Under the pieces are notes generated by a model. That model did not search any database, was not told the DNA's origin, and was given only the letters and a program-made list of their open reading frames with translations. From Micromonospora chalcea (GTDB lineage: Bacteria; Actinomycetota; Actinomycetes; Mycobacteriales; Micromonosporaceae), in assembly GCF_002926165.1 (NCBI RefSeq), contig NZ_MAGP01000176.1:1-64000 (forward strand): 64,000 nt of DNA, given 5' to 3'. Made by a program: the position numbers and the translations under genes. Shown piece after piece: positions 10,101 through 17,095 of the stretch (positions are counted from its first letter, which is position 1; each line of letters opens with the position of its first letter).

Positions 10101-10216
10101 TTCCCGAGCACGGGAGCGAAGGTGATGGCCGCAGGGCCGCGGTGCAGCCGAGAATCGAGCGGAACCGGGGTCCACGACCCTGTAGCTCCTAGCTGGCTAT
10201 TGGCCTGCGCCGGCAT
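7112..10216 (-). CDS. Mrr-like restriction endonuclease with long helical-repeat C-terminus (about 1034 aa)
   Basis: The N-terminal 150 residues form an Mrr-type PD-(D/E)XK nuclease. WENFERIQWRVM is the first helix, QYGLDVVAL supplies the metal-binding Asp, and VALQSKRYKRF gives the Gln-x-Lys version of the active site typical of Mrr. The remaining 850 residues are Ala/Leu/Arg-rich paired helices resembling TPR/HEAT repeats, with no ATPase motif visible. Such nuclease-plus-scaffold proteins are plausible effectors that sense a ligand or protein through the repeats. ATG10216 has GGAGG about 10 nt upstream and overlaps the E2-like gene (stop at 10197). An ATG at 10264 is possible. Its place directly after a CBASS operon suggests a linked or second defence function. 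Confidence 0.75.
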   Translation of the reverse strand: MPAQANSQLGATGSWTPVPLDSRLHRGPAAITFAPVLGKLESLPLDQLTWENFERIQWRVMRDVEGLRHAQIYGERGQSQYGLDVVALAPDGVGVALQSKRYKRFGPAELKAAVTKFRSTTRPFQVSRLIIGVSREVTSTKVVEDLAKFRAEFHPITLDLWDRQELSRLLRGAPEIVIEFFGLPTAEAFCLPFELEPVRVPTADAVAIREALARTPEETTGAAALLRKARAASEEPERALALIEEAQEKLRAAGFASYAEQHENERTRLLAGLGRVGEAARRILDDIWTALDRGLSTTAQIGQRRLRELARDAAPDGPAVELVKVADAAMDLYFDPLASLPEARVLVVGEHADQVRLAVLAGETALANDDHAWLTRERQKLAALAETETSDRVLQTRLRLLVAESSGDWSNLLEDARKLRLGHALGGLVTARYARHCALHQRFEEAEALWDEAAGDACLAQCWTDAATWTFSRRAFRSRWKPFTSDKLLPLQTALREMGPTRPIIATAEGAYEDALEGLRVHKLRSAAISAQRALRDAVAISDWVAEGKARQVLAAALIEADEPVAAARHLTRAGDVEAIKNLGKACSSSFIDITADLSAPNYWTVGTAYRLIAQQADVIPDGMVRVIAGHIVAEIAGAEAHELVDLRSFATSRYRGALSALAGISDRLTSEHAETVLSHFERQPQVEVNHYRLHDEDEATAVARIAINQPALSQRAIPHLVALLARSQSSRNQAAREAIDHYIEIAKPHLAELAAEDDGWAQETLAYHDPEANPPEVVEQALTRLTTPLSHQPGVYSTGTTAVGDSLLVRAMPSTRLEPAVAELLRRADDPHVGSSDRGEYLIAASNLAHHLDDNDRDKHFPVALRCASAPTPSEHDEFDQRFDHRLGFLQITNPDQDSRDRALFLAACLATDDAQRVAVRRQAYALLRAGENSDYWPTRALQQLGDAMKDDVGFLVAQGWALRSLAAILWARHGNPPQAGARLAADTDVRVRRALAKALASVEVADYQSSARDRLAQDPCHSVRSALCSRTR

Positions 10217-10613
10217 GGGTGTGGCCACCTCCAGTCCATCGTCCGGTGACGAGCCAGATCTCATAGTGCATGAGCCACTCCGCGGCCCACGGTACGACCG
10301 TGGCGGCGAGGAACATGTCCTGCTTCCACTGGCCGGGGTAGTACAGGCAGAGCTCGTCGCCGGCGTAGACGTGCGGCAGTGCGGCAGCCCCTGGGTGCCG
10401 GGCGAGCGGCGGGTCGGTGACCATCACCTCGGGGCGTCGGCCGTGCCGATAGGTCAGCCGCACGGTGTAGATCTGGCTGGCCGGGGACGGTTGCAGGCGG
10501 ATGATGCACGCCAGCTCACCACGGTGGACCGCACCGACGGCGTCCGGTAGCAGTGCGGTGATCGCGATGAGCTGACGGCGGAGGTTAACGGCGCGGGTCG
10601 GGGTGCTCGCCAT
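10197..10613 (-). CDS. E2-like CBASS accessory protein
   Basis: A 138-residue protein matching the prokaryotic E2 (ubiquitin-conjugating-like) family found in short type II CBASS loci. There is a beta-meander ending in HVYAGDELCLYYPG, with Cys89 as the candidate catalytic cysteine. It is followed by the conserved tail pattern VPWAAEWLMHYEIWLVTG, then W-x-GGGH. In characterised systems this enzyme conjugates the CD-NTase to a target without a dedicated E1 and primes signalling. Its ATG lies 29 nt inside the CD-NTase gene, so the two are translationally coupled. No E1 or JAB gene is present nearby, which defines the short version. Confidence 0.75.
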   Translation of the reverse strand: MASTPTRAVNLRRQLIAITALLPDAVGAVHRGELACIIRLQPSPASQIYTVRLTYRHGRRPEVMVTDPPLARHPGAAALPHVYAGDELCLYYPGQWKQDMFLAATVVPWAAEWLMHYEIWLVTGRWTGGGHTHAGAGQ

Positions 10614-11742
10614 GGAAGTGGTGGTCGCGGACCCGGGGGCCGGTGGTGGCGGTGGTGGTGAGCAGGCCGGTGGAGGTCATGCGCAGGGCCCCGGTCTCGC
10701 GGCTGTGGCGCATGCGGTCACCGTAACCCTCCACCGACTTGAACACAGGTCCGGCACTGAAGCCCTCGGACATGCGGGAAGCGATGACCTGGAGGCCCTT
10801 GCCCTGCAGGCCGGCGAGGTCGTCGAGCACGGTGACGATGTCCCGGTGCCAGGCGATGAAGGCCAGGCGCCGCTCGGGGTACTCGTTCCACTTGTCCGTA
10901 AAGTTCTCCTCCTCGTGCGCCGGGTTGGGCACCCACCATGTGCCGTGGCGGTTCTCGATGAAGGAGGTCATCCCGTCGAGCACGGCTCGGGTGCCGGTGA
11001 ACAGGTCCTGCTCGCCGCGGTAGGCCCGGGCGGCGAGGGTAGTGATCAGGATCGACGGGGGCCGCTTGTCCGGGTCGTTCGCGAACCGCAGCATGCAGTG
11101 CCACTTGAGAACCTGGACGATGCGCTGCAGCGTGCTGCGGACCGTCCAGTCGGGCACGTCAGCGACGTTGAGGTGGCGCTTGGCCTCGACGAGGCTCCGG
11201 CCCTGTTCGCAGCGCCGCTTGAACCAGTCGGCGTAGCCGATCGGGTTGCTGTGCTGCCACTCGCGCAGGTTCTGGTCGGTCAGCAGGATGCCGGTGGGCG
11301 GGTGCTCGATGTCCGGGATGGTGGGCAGGACGTCGAGGTGGAAGCCGTGGTCTGGGTACTCGAGGGTCCAGCAGCGGCGGCGGGCCTCGCAGGACTTGGG
11401 GCCGTCGGTGTGGCCCTGCCGGGTCTTCCACCGCAGGTAGGCGTGGAGCATGTCGCCGAGCAACTGCTTGAGCTGGGCCTGGGTGATGTTCTCCTTGCGC
11501 CGCGGCACCCGGCAGACCAGGTCAATGTCGTACTCTCCCGTCCGGGTGGTCGGACGCACCACGGTGCCGAGCCGGAAGGATCCCTGGGGGTAGATGCGCC
11601 AGTCCGGCTCGCCGTGTTCGGCGAGCCAGGTGCCAACCTCCTCGTAGCGTTCGACGGCGAGCTGCTGCAGGTGCGGGGAGATGTCCAGGGTCTCCACCGC
11701 CCCGTCGAGGAGCATGGAGAGCATCTGCTCGATGGTGTCCAT
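10585..11742 (-). CDS. CD-NTase (CBASS cyclic oligonucleotide synthase)
   Basis: A 385-residue cGAS/DncV-like nucleotidyltransferase. The active site is clear: YPQGSFRLGT carries Gly54-Ser55, GEYDIDLV carries the metal ligands Asp72 and Asp74, and GFHLDVLP carries the third acid, Asp137. Phage infection is expected to switch on synthesis of a cyclic di- or trinucleotide that activates the phospholipase encoded upstream. The protein ends in HFHGEHPDPRR; a C-terminal tail is the part conjugated in type II systems, though which residue would be used here is unknown. ATG11742 starts 4 nt after the capV-like gene, and the 3' end overlaps the E2 gene. The CD-NTase clade, and so the second messenger, cannot be fixed by eye. 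Confidence 0.9.
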   Translation of the reverse strand: MDTIEQMLSMLLDGAVETLDISPHLQQLAVERYEEVGTWLAEHGEPDWRIYPQGSFRLGTVVRPTTRTGEYDIDLVCRVPRRKENITQAQLKQLLGDMLHAYLRWKTRQGHTDGPKSCEARRRCWTLEYPDHGFHLDVLPTIPDIEHPPTGILLTDQNLREWQHSNPIGYADWFKRRCEQGRSLVEAKRHLNVADVPDWTVRSTLQRIVQVLKWHCMLRFANDPDKRPPSILITTLAARAYRGEQDLFTGTRAVLDGMTSFIENRHGTWWVPNPAHEEENFTDKWNEYPERRLAFIAWHRDIVTVLDDLAGLQGKGLQVIASRMSEGFSAGPVFKSVEGYGDRMRHSRETGALRMTSTGLLTTTATTGPRVRDHHFHGEHPDPRR

Positions 11743-11746
11743 CGCG

Positions 11747-12697
11747 TCAGTCCTTCCGGGCCGGGTGGTACGGGACGTACGCCGGCGCGCGGTGGTCGGC
11801 GAAGCAGCGGTTGAAGCTCGGGGAGGCGGCGCGGCTCTCGTGGGCGGCCCGGCCGATGAGGTCGTCGGCGTCGACCTTGTCCAAGGCGAGCACCCCGGTT
11901 GGCACGGTCGGGTTGAGCCGGAGCACCCGGTCGTTGCTGAGGAAGTGGCGGACCTGCTTGATCGCGCTCTCGCTCTGCGCGCGCATCAGCACCTCGACGG
12001 CGTCGCGAGCCCACGGCAGAAGCCCTCCTCCATCGAGGCGGCGGCTGCGGTGGCGCACGTCGGTGGTGGTGCCCAGGCTGAAGACCCGGATCGCGTCCAG
12101 CGGCAGGCCGAGCGGCCCGACGGCCTCGGTCAGGGCCACCATCGCCGGGTTGTTCGCCCAGACGCCTCCGTCAACCAGCCGGGTACCGCCCAGCGGCATG
12201 CCGGGCAGATAGGTCGGGGCGGCGGCGGTGGCCATGGCGACGTCGACGGCCCATTCGCGCCAGTCCCGGGTCAGCTGCGGCAGGTGCGGGGTGCGGAACA
12301 GGTACACGTCGTCGGCGCCCACGTTGTACGAGGTGATCACCAACCGCTTGGTGCTCTCGCCGAAGGTCCGCTCGCCCAGCACCTCGGTCAGCGCGGCGCG
12401 CAGCGGCCCGGCGGCGTACTTGGCACGTACCAGGTGCCGCAGGCCCCGCAACCGGCTGCGGTCACGAAAGACCCGCGGACCGAGGTCGGTGTAGAACTCG
12501 AGGATCTCGCGAGGTGTCATGCCCAACCCCAGGCCCAACGCGATGATGCCACCGGTCGACGTGCCGGCAATCAGGTCGAAGTGATCCGTGACCCGGATGC
12601 CGAGATCCTCCTCGAGCCGGGCCAGCACGGCTGCGGAGAACATCCCCCGCAACCCCCCGCCGTCCAGCGACAGGATCTGGAACCGCTGCGTCGTCAC
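11747..12697 (-). CDS. capV: Patatin-like phospholipase, CBASS effector (CapV-like)
   Basis: A 316-residue patatin fold protein. It has the oxyanion loop LDGGGLRG (residues 11-18), nucleophile Ser47 in GTSTGG, and Asp176 in LVDGGVWANNP. These match bacterial CapV/CapE phospholipases, which degrade the inner membrane when bound by the cyclic nucleotide made by the neighbouring CD-NTase and so abort infection. It is the first gene of the leftward operon capV-cdn-E2. The start is a GTG. The promoter should lie in the 202-nt region shared with the divergent HTH-peptidase gene. Confidence 0.9.
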   Translation of the reverse strand: MTTQRFQILSLDGGGLRGMFSAAVLARLEEDLGIRVTDHFDLIAGTSTGGIIALGLGLGMTPREILEFYTDLGPRVFRDRSRLRGLRHLVRAKYAAGPLRAALTEVLGERTFGESTKRLVITSYNVGADDVYLFRTPHLPQLTRDWREWAVDVAMATAAAPTYLPGMPLGGTRLVDGGVWANNPAMVALTEAVGPLGLPLDAIRVFSLGTTTDVRHRSRRLDGGGLLPWARDAVEVLMRAQSESAIKQVRHFLSNDRVLRLNPTVPTGVLALDKVDADDLIGRAAHESRAASPSFNRCFADHRAPAYVPYHPARKD

Positions 12698-12899
12698 CCG
12701 CCGCCACCCGGTCTCGTCACCGTCACCACCGCGATCCGCCCTCCTCGACGATCATCAACTTTGGCCTCGTACTTAATATCACGACGTCCACTTCCGCGCG
12801 TGCTTCTACACTCGGAAGGTAACTGTTTCGCCGCGCCAACCGGGCACGACGCGCCGGATCAGCCACAATGCGGGAGTACAAGATCGGGTTGGGAGAGTC
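12698..12899. promoter_or_regulatory. Shared divergent promoter region, CBASS operon and HTH-peptidase gene
   Basis: This 202-nt spacer separates the leftward capV start from the rightward regulator start. It contains an AT-rich island unlike its surroundings near 12758-12782 (ACTTAATATCAC), which offers -10-like hexamers on both strands. A GGGAGAG ribosome binding site precedes ATG12900. The regulator probably binds here; I could not define an operator with confidence. Confidence 0.45.
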
Positions 12900-13931
12900 A
12901 TGAGCACGTCGACGTTCGAACGGGGACGCCTGCGGGTGGCCCGCGAACTCGTCGGGCTCAGCCAGGCTCAGCTCGCTGCCGCCGTCGGCCTGACACCGGC
13001 GGCCATCAGCCAGTTCGAGAGCGGCGCAGCACGTCCCAGCCCGGAGAGCGTTCACGCCCTCAGCGCCACGCTGCAGGTGCCCACCGAGTTCCTCGCCCAG
13101 CCGTTGACCGAGACACACGAAGGCTTCTTCCGGTCGCTGCGCCGGACCGCAGTGGTAGACCGCCGTCGCGCAAGAGCGATCGCCCACGTCGCCCACGATC
13201 TAGCCCTCCACGCGACTCGGACCGGACACTTCGCCGGCGGCGACGTCCCCCGCATCCGCTCCAGCGGGCTCGACGCTCCCCGCAGCGAGATCGAGCGGAT
13301 CGCCGACCAAGTCCGCAAGACATGGAACGTCCCCGCCGGCCCGATCACCGACGTCGTCCGGCTCCTCGAAGGGCACGGCATCGCCGTCATCCGACTCCCG
13401 CTCGGAACCGCAGACGTCGACGCCTTCTCACTGCCCTTCTCCGACCACCCAGTCGTCGTGCTCGGTACGGACAAAAATGACCGGGCACGCTCACGCTTCG
13501 ACGCCGCTCACGAACTCGCCCACCTCGTCCTCCACGGCGAACAAATCTGGGGGATAAAAGAGGTCGAAACACAAGCGCACCAATTCGCTGCGGCATTCCT
13601 CATGCCAGCGGACGAGATCCGAAACCAACTACCAACTACAGTAGATTGGCCCAAGCTATTCGAGCTCAAGCGATGCTGGCAGGTGTCCCTAGCCGCCCTA
13701 CTCATGCGCGCCCGCACCTTAGGCCGCATGACCGAAAGCACCTACCTCACAGCCATCAAGGCCTCCTCCGCCCGCGGATGGCGACGCCTCGAACCAGTCC
13801 CACTCGGACCACCTGAGACGCCATCACGCCTGCTCAGCTATCTGGAGGCCCCACACAGCAAGACCGCACGGGCAGCCCTACCGGCCCACATCATCGCCGG
13901 CATCACCACAGCCACAACATCTACCGAATAA
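12900..13931 (+). CDS. XRE-type HTH fused to ImmA/IrrE metallopeptidase (CapH-CapP-like regulator)
   Basis: A 343-residue protein. Residues 7-65 are an XRE helix-turn-helix (LSQAQLAAAVGLTPAAISQF). Residues 130-260 are an ImmA/IrrE-type zinc peptidase with HELAH at 204-208 and the downstream glutamate region ETQAHQFAAAFLMP. In studied CBASS loci two separate proteins, the repressor CapH and the peptidase CapP, control expression: CapP cleaves CapH on DNA damage. Here both activities would sit in one chain divergent from capV, which suggests self-cleaving control of the CBASS operon. The same architecture also occurs in prophage and toxin-antitoxin regulators, so the CBASS role is inferred from position. 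The stop codon lies 14 nt from an IS element. Confidence 0.8.
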   Translation: MSTSTFERGRLRVARELVGLSQAQLAAAVGLTPAAISQFESGAARPSPESVHALSATLQVPTEFLAQPLTETHEGFFRSLRRTAVVDRRRARAIAHVAHDLALHATRTGHFAGGDVPRIRSSGLDAPRSEIERIADQVRKTWNVPAGPITDVVRLLEGHGIAVIRLPLGTADVDAFSLPFSDHPVVVLGTDKNDRARSRFDAAHELAHLVLHGEQIWGIKEVETQAHQFAAAFLMPADEIRNQLPTTVDWPKLFELKRCWQVSLAALLMRARTLGRMTESTYLTAIKASSARGWRRLEPVPLGPPETPSRLLSYLEAPHSKTARAALPAHIIAGITTATTSTE

Positions 13932-13945
13932 AGAAGCTGATCTTC

Positions 13946-15339
13946 GGGCCTGTCTCGCTAAGGGTGTTTCCGGCGATCTTGGTTAGTAGGTTTCAGCGGC
14001 GGGGAAGCGGTCGCTGAAGGTGATGGCGAAGGCGTTCAGGGCGGGTTTCCAGCGCATCGTCCATCGGGTTCTGCCTGCTCCGGTGGGGTCCAGGGACCGG
14101 GTCACCAGGTACAGACACTTCAACGCGGCCTGCTCGTTCGGGAAGTGGCCGCGGGCCTTCACGGCCCGCCGGTAGCGGGCGTTGAGCGACTCGATCGCGT
14201 TCGTGGAACAGATGACGGTGCGGATCTCCAGGTCGTAGTCGAGGAACGGGATGAACTCGGCCCAGGCGTTGTCCCACAGTCGGATCACCGCCGGATACCG
14301 GCCGCCCCACTTCTCGGCTAGATCGTCGAACGCCGCCCTGGCCACTTGAGCGTTGACGGCGGTGTAGATCGGTTTGATGTCGCGTTTCAGCTCGTCCCAG
14401 TACTTGCGGGAGGTGAGGCGGAACGTGTTGCGGATCAGATGGATGATGCACGTCTGCACCACGGTTCGGGGCCAGACGTTCGTGACGACCTCCGGCAGCC
14501 CTTTCAGGCCGTCGCAGACGAGGAAGAACACGTCCTTGACGCCGCGGTTGCGCAGGTCGGTCAGCACGCTCATCCAGAACTTCGCGCCCTCACCACCGGC
14601 GCCGGCCCACAGGCCGAGGATGTCTTTGTCGCCGTCGAGGGTGACCCCGATCGCGGCGTAGAAGGGCCGATTGGCGACCTGCCCGTCGCGGACCTTGACC
14701 ACGATGGCGTCGATGAACACGGCGGCGTAGATCTCGTCCAACGGGCGGTGCGACCAGTCGGTCATCTCCTCGATCACCTTGTCGGTGATCCGGGAGATCG
14801 TCTCCTTGCTGACCGACGCACCGTAGATCTCCGCGAAGTGCGCCGAGATCTCCCCGGTCGTCAACCCTTTGGCATACAACGACAACACGACCTCATCGAC
14901 CCCCGACAACCGGCGCTGCCGCTTGCGCACGATCTGCGGCTCGAACGTGCCAGCCCGGTCCCGAGGCACGTCGATCTGCACCGGGCCGTTGGCTTCGGTC
15001 AGCACCGTCTTCGACCGAGTCCCGTTGCGGACGTTGCCCGACCCGGCCCCGGCCTGGTCGTGTTTGGCATAGCCGAGGTGCTCGGTCATCTCCTCGTTCA
15101 GCGCGGTCTCCAGGACCGTCTTGGTCAACTGCTTCAACAGTCCATCCGGGCCGGTCAGCGACAGCCCTTGTTCCTTCGCGGCCCGGACCAGCTCAGCGGC
15201 AGCCTTCGCCTCCGCCGACGGCTCGGGCCGCTTCTTACGTCCGGTCTGGTCGTTCAGTGTCGCGGTCATCACGGCACCCTCCTCACCAGGCACAACGCCC
15301 GGCAGGTCAGGCCGGAAACACCTTTAGATCCACAGACCC
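13946..15339 (-). mobile_element. Intact IS256-family insertion sequence with 8-bp target duplication
   Basis: The element is 1394 bp. Imperfect 29-bp inverted repeats lie at 13946-13974 and 15311-15339 and share the core AGGTGTTTCCGGC / AGGGTGTTTCCGGC. The direct repeat TGATCTTC is present immediately outside both ends (13938-13945 and 15340-15347), giving the 8-bp duplication expected for this family. The undisturbed target would read GCTGATCTTCAGC, a perfect palindrome with a 3-nt centre. The clean ends and intact gene indicate a recent insertion. Confidence 0.92.
13983..15293 (-). CDS. IS256-family transposase, full length
   Basis: A 436-residue Mutator/IS256 DDE transposase. Visible blocks are the N-terminal LTGPDGLLKQLTKTVLETAL, then HLGYAKHD and the DVPRDRAGTFEP segment. 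The catalytic core follows, with VFIDAIVVKVRDG (first Asp), VFFLVCDGLKG (second Asp) and the Glu-bearing helix around NAWAEFIPFLDYD, then STNAIESLNARYRRAVKARG. Length and motifs are normal for the family, so the gene appears functional. It fills the element almost from repeat to repeat and has no passenger genes. Confidence 0.95.
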   Translation of the reverse strand: MPGEEGAVMTATLNDQTGRKKRPEPSAEAKAAAELVRAAKEQGLSLTGPDGLLKQLTKTVLETALNEEMTEHLGYAKHDQAGAGSGNVRNGTRSKTVLTEANGPVQIDVPRDRAGTFEPQIVRKRQRRLSGVDEVVLSLYAKGLTTGEISAHFAEIYGASVSKETISRITDKVIEEMTDWSHRPLDEIYAAVFIDAIVVKVRDGQVANRPFYAAIGVTLDGDKDILGLWAGAGGEGAKFWMSVLTDLRNRGVKDVFFLVCDGLKGLPEVVTNVWPRTVVQTCIIHLIRNTFRLTSRKYWDELKRDIKPIYTAVNAQVARAAFDDLAEKWGGRYPAVIRLWDNAWAEFIPFLDYDLEIRTVICSTNAIESLNARYRRAVKARGHFPNEQAALKCLYLVTRSLDPTGAGRTRWTMRWKPALNAFAITFSDRFPAAETY

Positions 15340-15361
15340 TGATCTTCAGCAAGCGGAGTCT

Positions 15362-16568
15362 CTACGCGAGTTCGCATGGCGCCAGTTCTCCTGATCTTGG
15401 TTGTTTGGGCTGGTAGGGGGTCTTGTCGCGGATGCAGGCCCAGAGGACGTTGAGGCGTTGTCTGGACAGGGCTGCGGTGGCCTGGCGGTGTGTTTTCCCT
15501 TCGGCTCTCTTCTTGTCGTAGTAGGCGCGTGATCGTGGGCAGTGGGTCAGGGCGGTGAAGCTGGACATGCTGAACACCCGGCGCAGGCCGCGGTGGTAGC
15601 GGTGGGGTCGAACCTGGTGGCCTTGGCGGCGGCCGGAGTCTCGGGAGATCGGCGCGAGCCCGGCGTGGGCAGCGAGTGCCGCGGGACTGGCGTAGGTGGT
15701 GAGGGTGCCGGCGTGGGCGAGGAACTCGGCGGCGAGAGTGGTGCCGATACCGGGCAGGCTGGTGACGATCTCCCCCAGCTCGTGCTCGGCGACCACTGCG
15801 GCGATGGTTTCCTCGATGGCGGTGATGCGGTCGTTGACCGCCTCCAGGTCAATAGCCATCTGGCCCACGATCCCGGCCGCGGTGGCCTCTCCCGCGACGG
15901 CGACGGGTCTGTGTCCGCGCGGCGGCGAGGACCTTGGCGGTGAGCGCCTTGGCGGCCCAGACGCCGTGCTGGCGTAGGTAGGCCAGGATGCGGGCTTCGC
16001 CGGCACGGCGCAGGCCGGCAGGGGTCTGCCACTGCGCGAGGAGCCGGAGCGCACCTCTGCTGCGCAGGTTCAGCGCCTTCTCCAGGGCGGGGCTGATCAT
16101 GGTCAGGAGGTCCTGAATGCGGGCGGTGATGCGGACCCGGTCGGCGACCAGGTCAAGGCGGCGGGAGACGAGCAACTTCAGCTGCTGCTGCACCCCGTCC
16201 GCCAGGGTGAGGGTCGGAAGGTCGCCGCGCATGCGCAGGGTTTGGGCGATGACGTAGGCGTCGTGGGCGTCGGTCTTGCGCTCACCGTGAAATGCCTCCG
16301 CCATCCGCGAGGTGACCGTGCCGCTGACGTAGCGCACGTCCGCACCTCGATCGAACAGGACCGCCAGCAGCAGCGCCGCGGGTCCGCCTCGTAGGTCGAC
16401 GGCCCAGCGGATCGGCTTACGGCGCTTGCCGAGCCGCCCGGCGATGCCGGAGATGGATTGTTGGTCGTTGGGGATCTTTTCGGACATCACCACGGTGCCG
16501 TCGTCGTCGACGACGCACACGTGGTGGTGGGTCTTGCCGACGTCGACGCCGGCCCACAGGCTGCCCAT
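15362..16568 (-). pseudogene. IS110-family transposase broken by one frameshift
   Basis: The N-terminal half (16568 down to about 15907) begins MGSLWAGVDVGKTHHHVCVV and carries the RuvC-like DEDD domain of IS110 transposases, including GERKTDAHDAYVIAQTLRMR. The C-terminal half, in another frame, carries the Transposase_20 region (SLPGIGTTLAAEFLAHAG, then AHAGLAPISRDSG). One extra C in the run at 15905-15907 separates them; removing it joins ARTQ directly to a VAVAGEATAAG reading. The combined protein would be about 400 residues, the usual family size. A single-base change in a homopolymer could be a real recent mutation or a sequence error. Confidence 0.85.
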
Positions 16569-17095
16569 CGGGCATCACCCTTCTCGCTCGTGCTGGTCAT
16601 GGGGCTGGACCCGCCGCGGTTCAGTAGCCACAACTTCGGAAAGGGCGATCGGTCGCAAGTCTCCATCCAGTGCTGATACAGCGGTCATCAGCGAGGGCCG
16701 GGGCGTCCCACTCCTAGCTGGCCATGACATCGGCGGCACACACCCAGACAGTCACCCGACCCTCCGGGCCCACATCAGCAAACGACACAATTCGATGTCT
16801 GGTTGCGGGTCCGGACGGACTCCTGGAGTCTGCTGCCGTCGGCGTCGGCTGTCGGGGCGTCACGCCGGTACGCCGCGGCGGCCTGAGGACCTCACCCGCC
16901 CTTTGGCGATCGCGGCCGGGCCCAGCAGCGAGTCCGTGCTCTGCGGTAGCCGGTCCGGCCCGGGGCCGAGGTGACCCTGAGTGGGAAGCTGGGTGACACC
17001 CCTCAGCCCGTTCGCGGAAGAACGTCGGCATGGCTGGGCGTAAGGGCACCCGGCGCTGTCGTCCTACTCGACCCCCCGGGCCGATGACGCGCACG
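16569..17095. other. Non-coding stretch upstream of IS110 gene
   Basis: No convincing gene is seen. IS110-family elements carry a structured non-coding RNA (bridge RNA) in their non-coding end, upstream of the transposase in the characterised IS621. The portion just beyond 16568 is where this would lie, but I cannot define the outer end of the element or a fold by eye. The rest, up to the desaturase, shows nothing recognisable. Confidence 0.4.

Noticed and set aside
16714..17094. 126-residue frame between IS110 and the desaturase
   Set aside because: Low-complexity Arg/Pro composition, no ribosome binding site and no recognisable domain.
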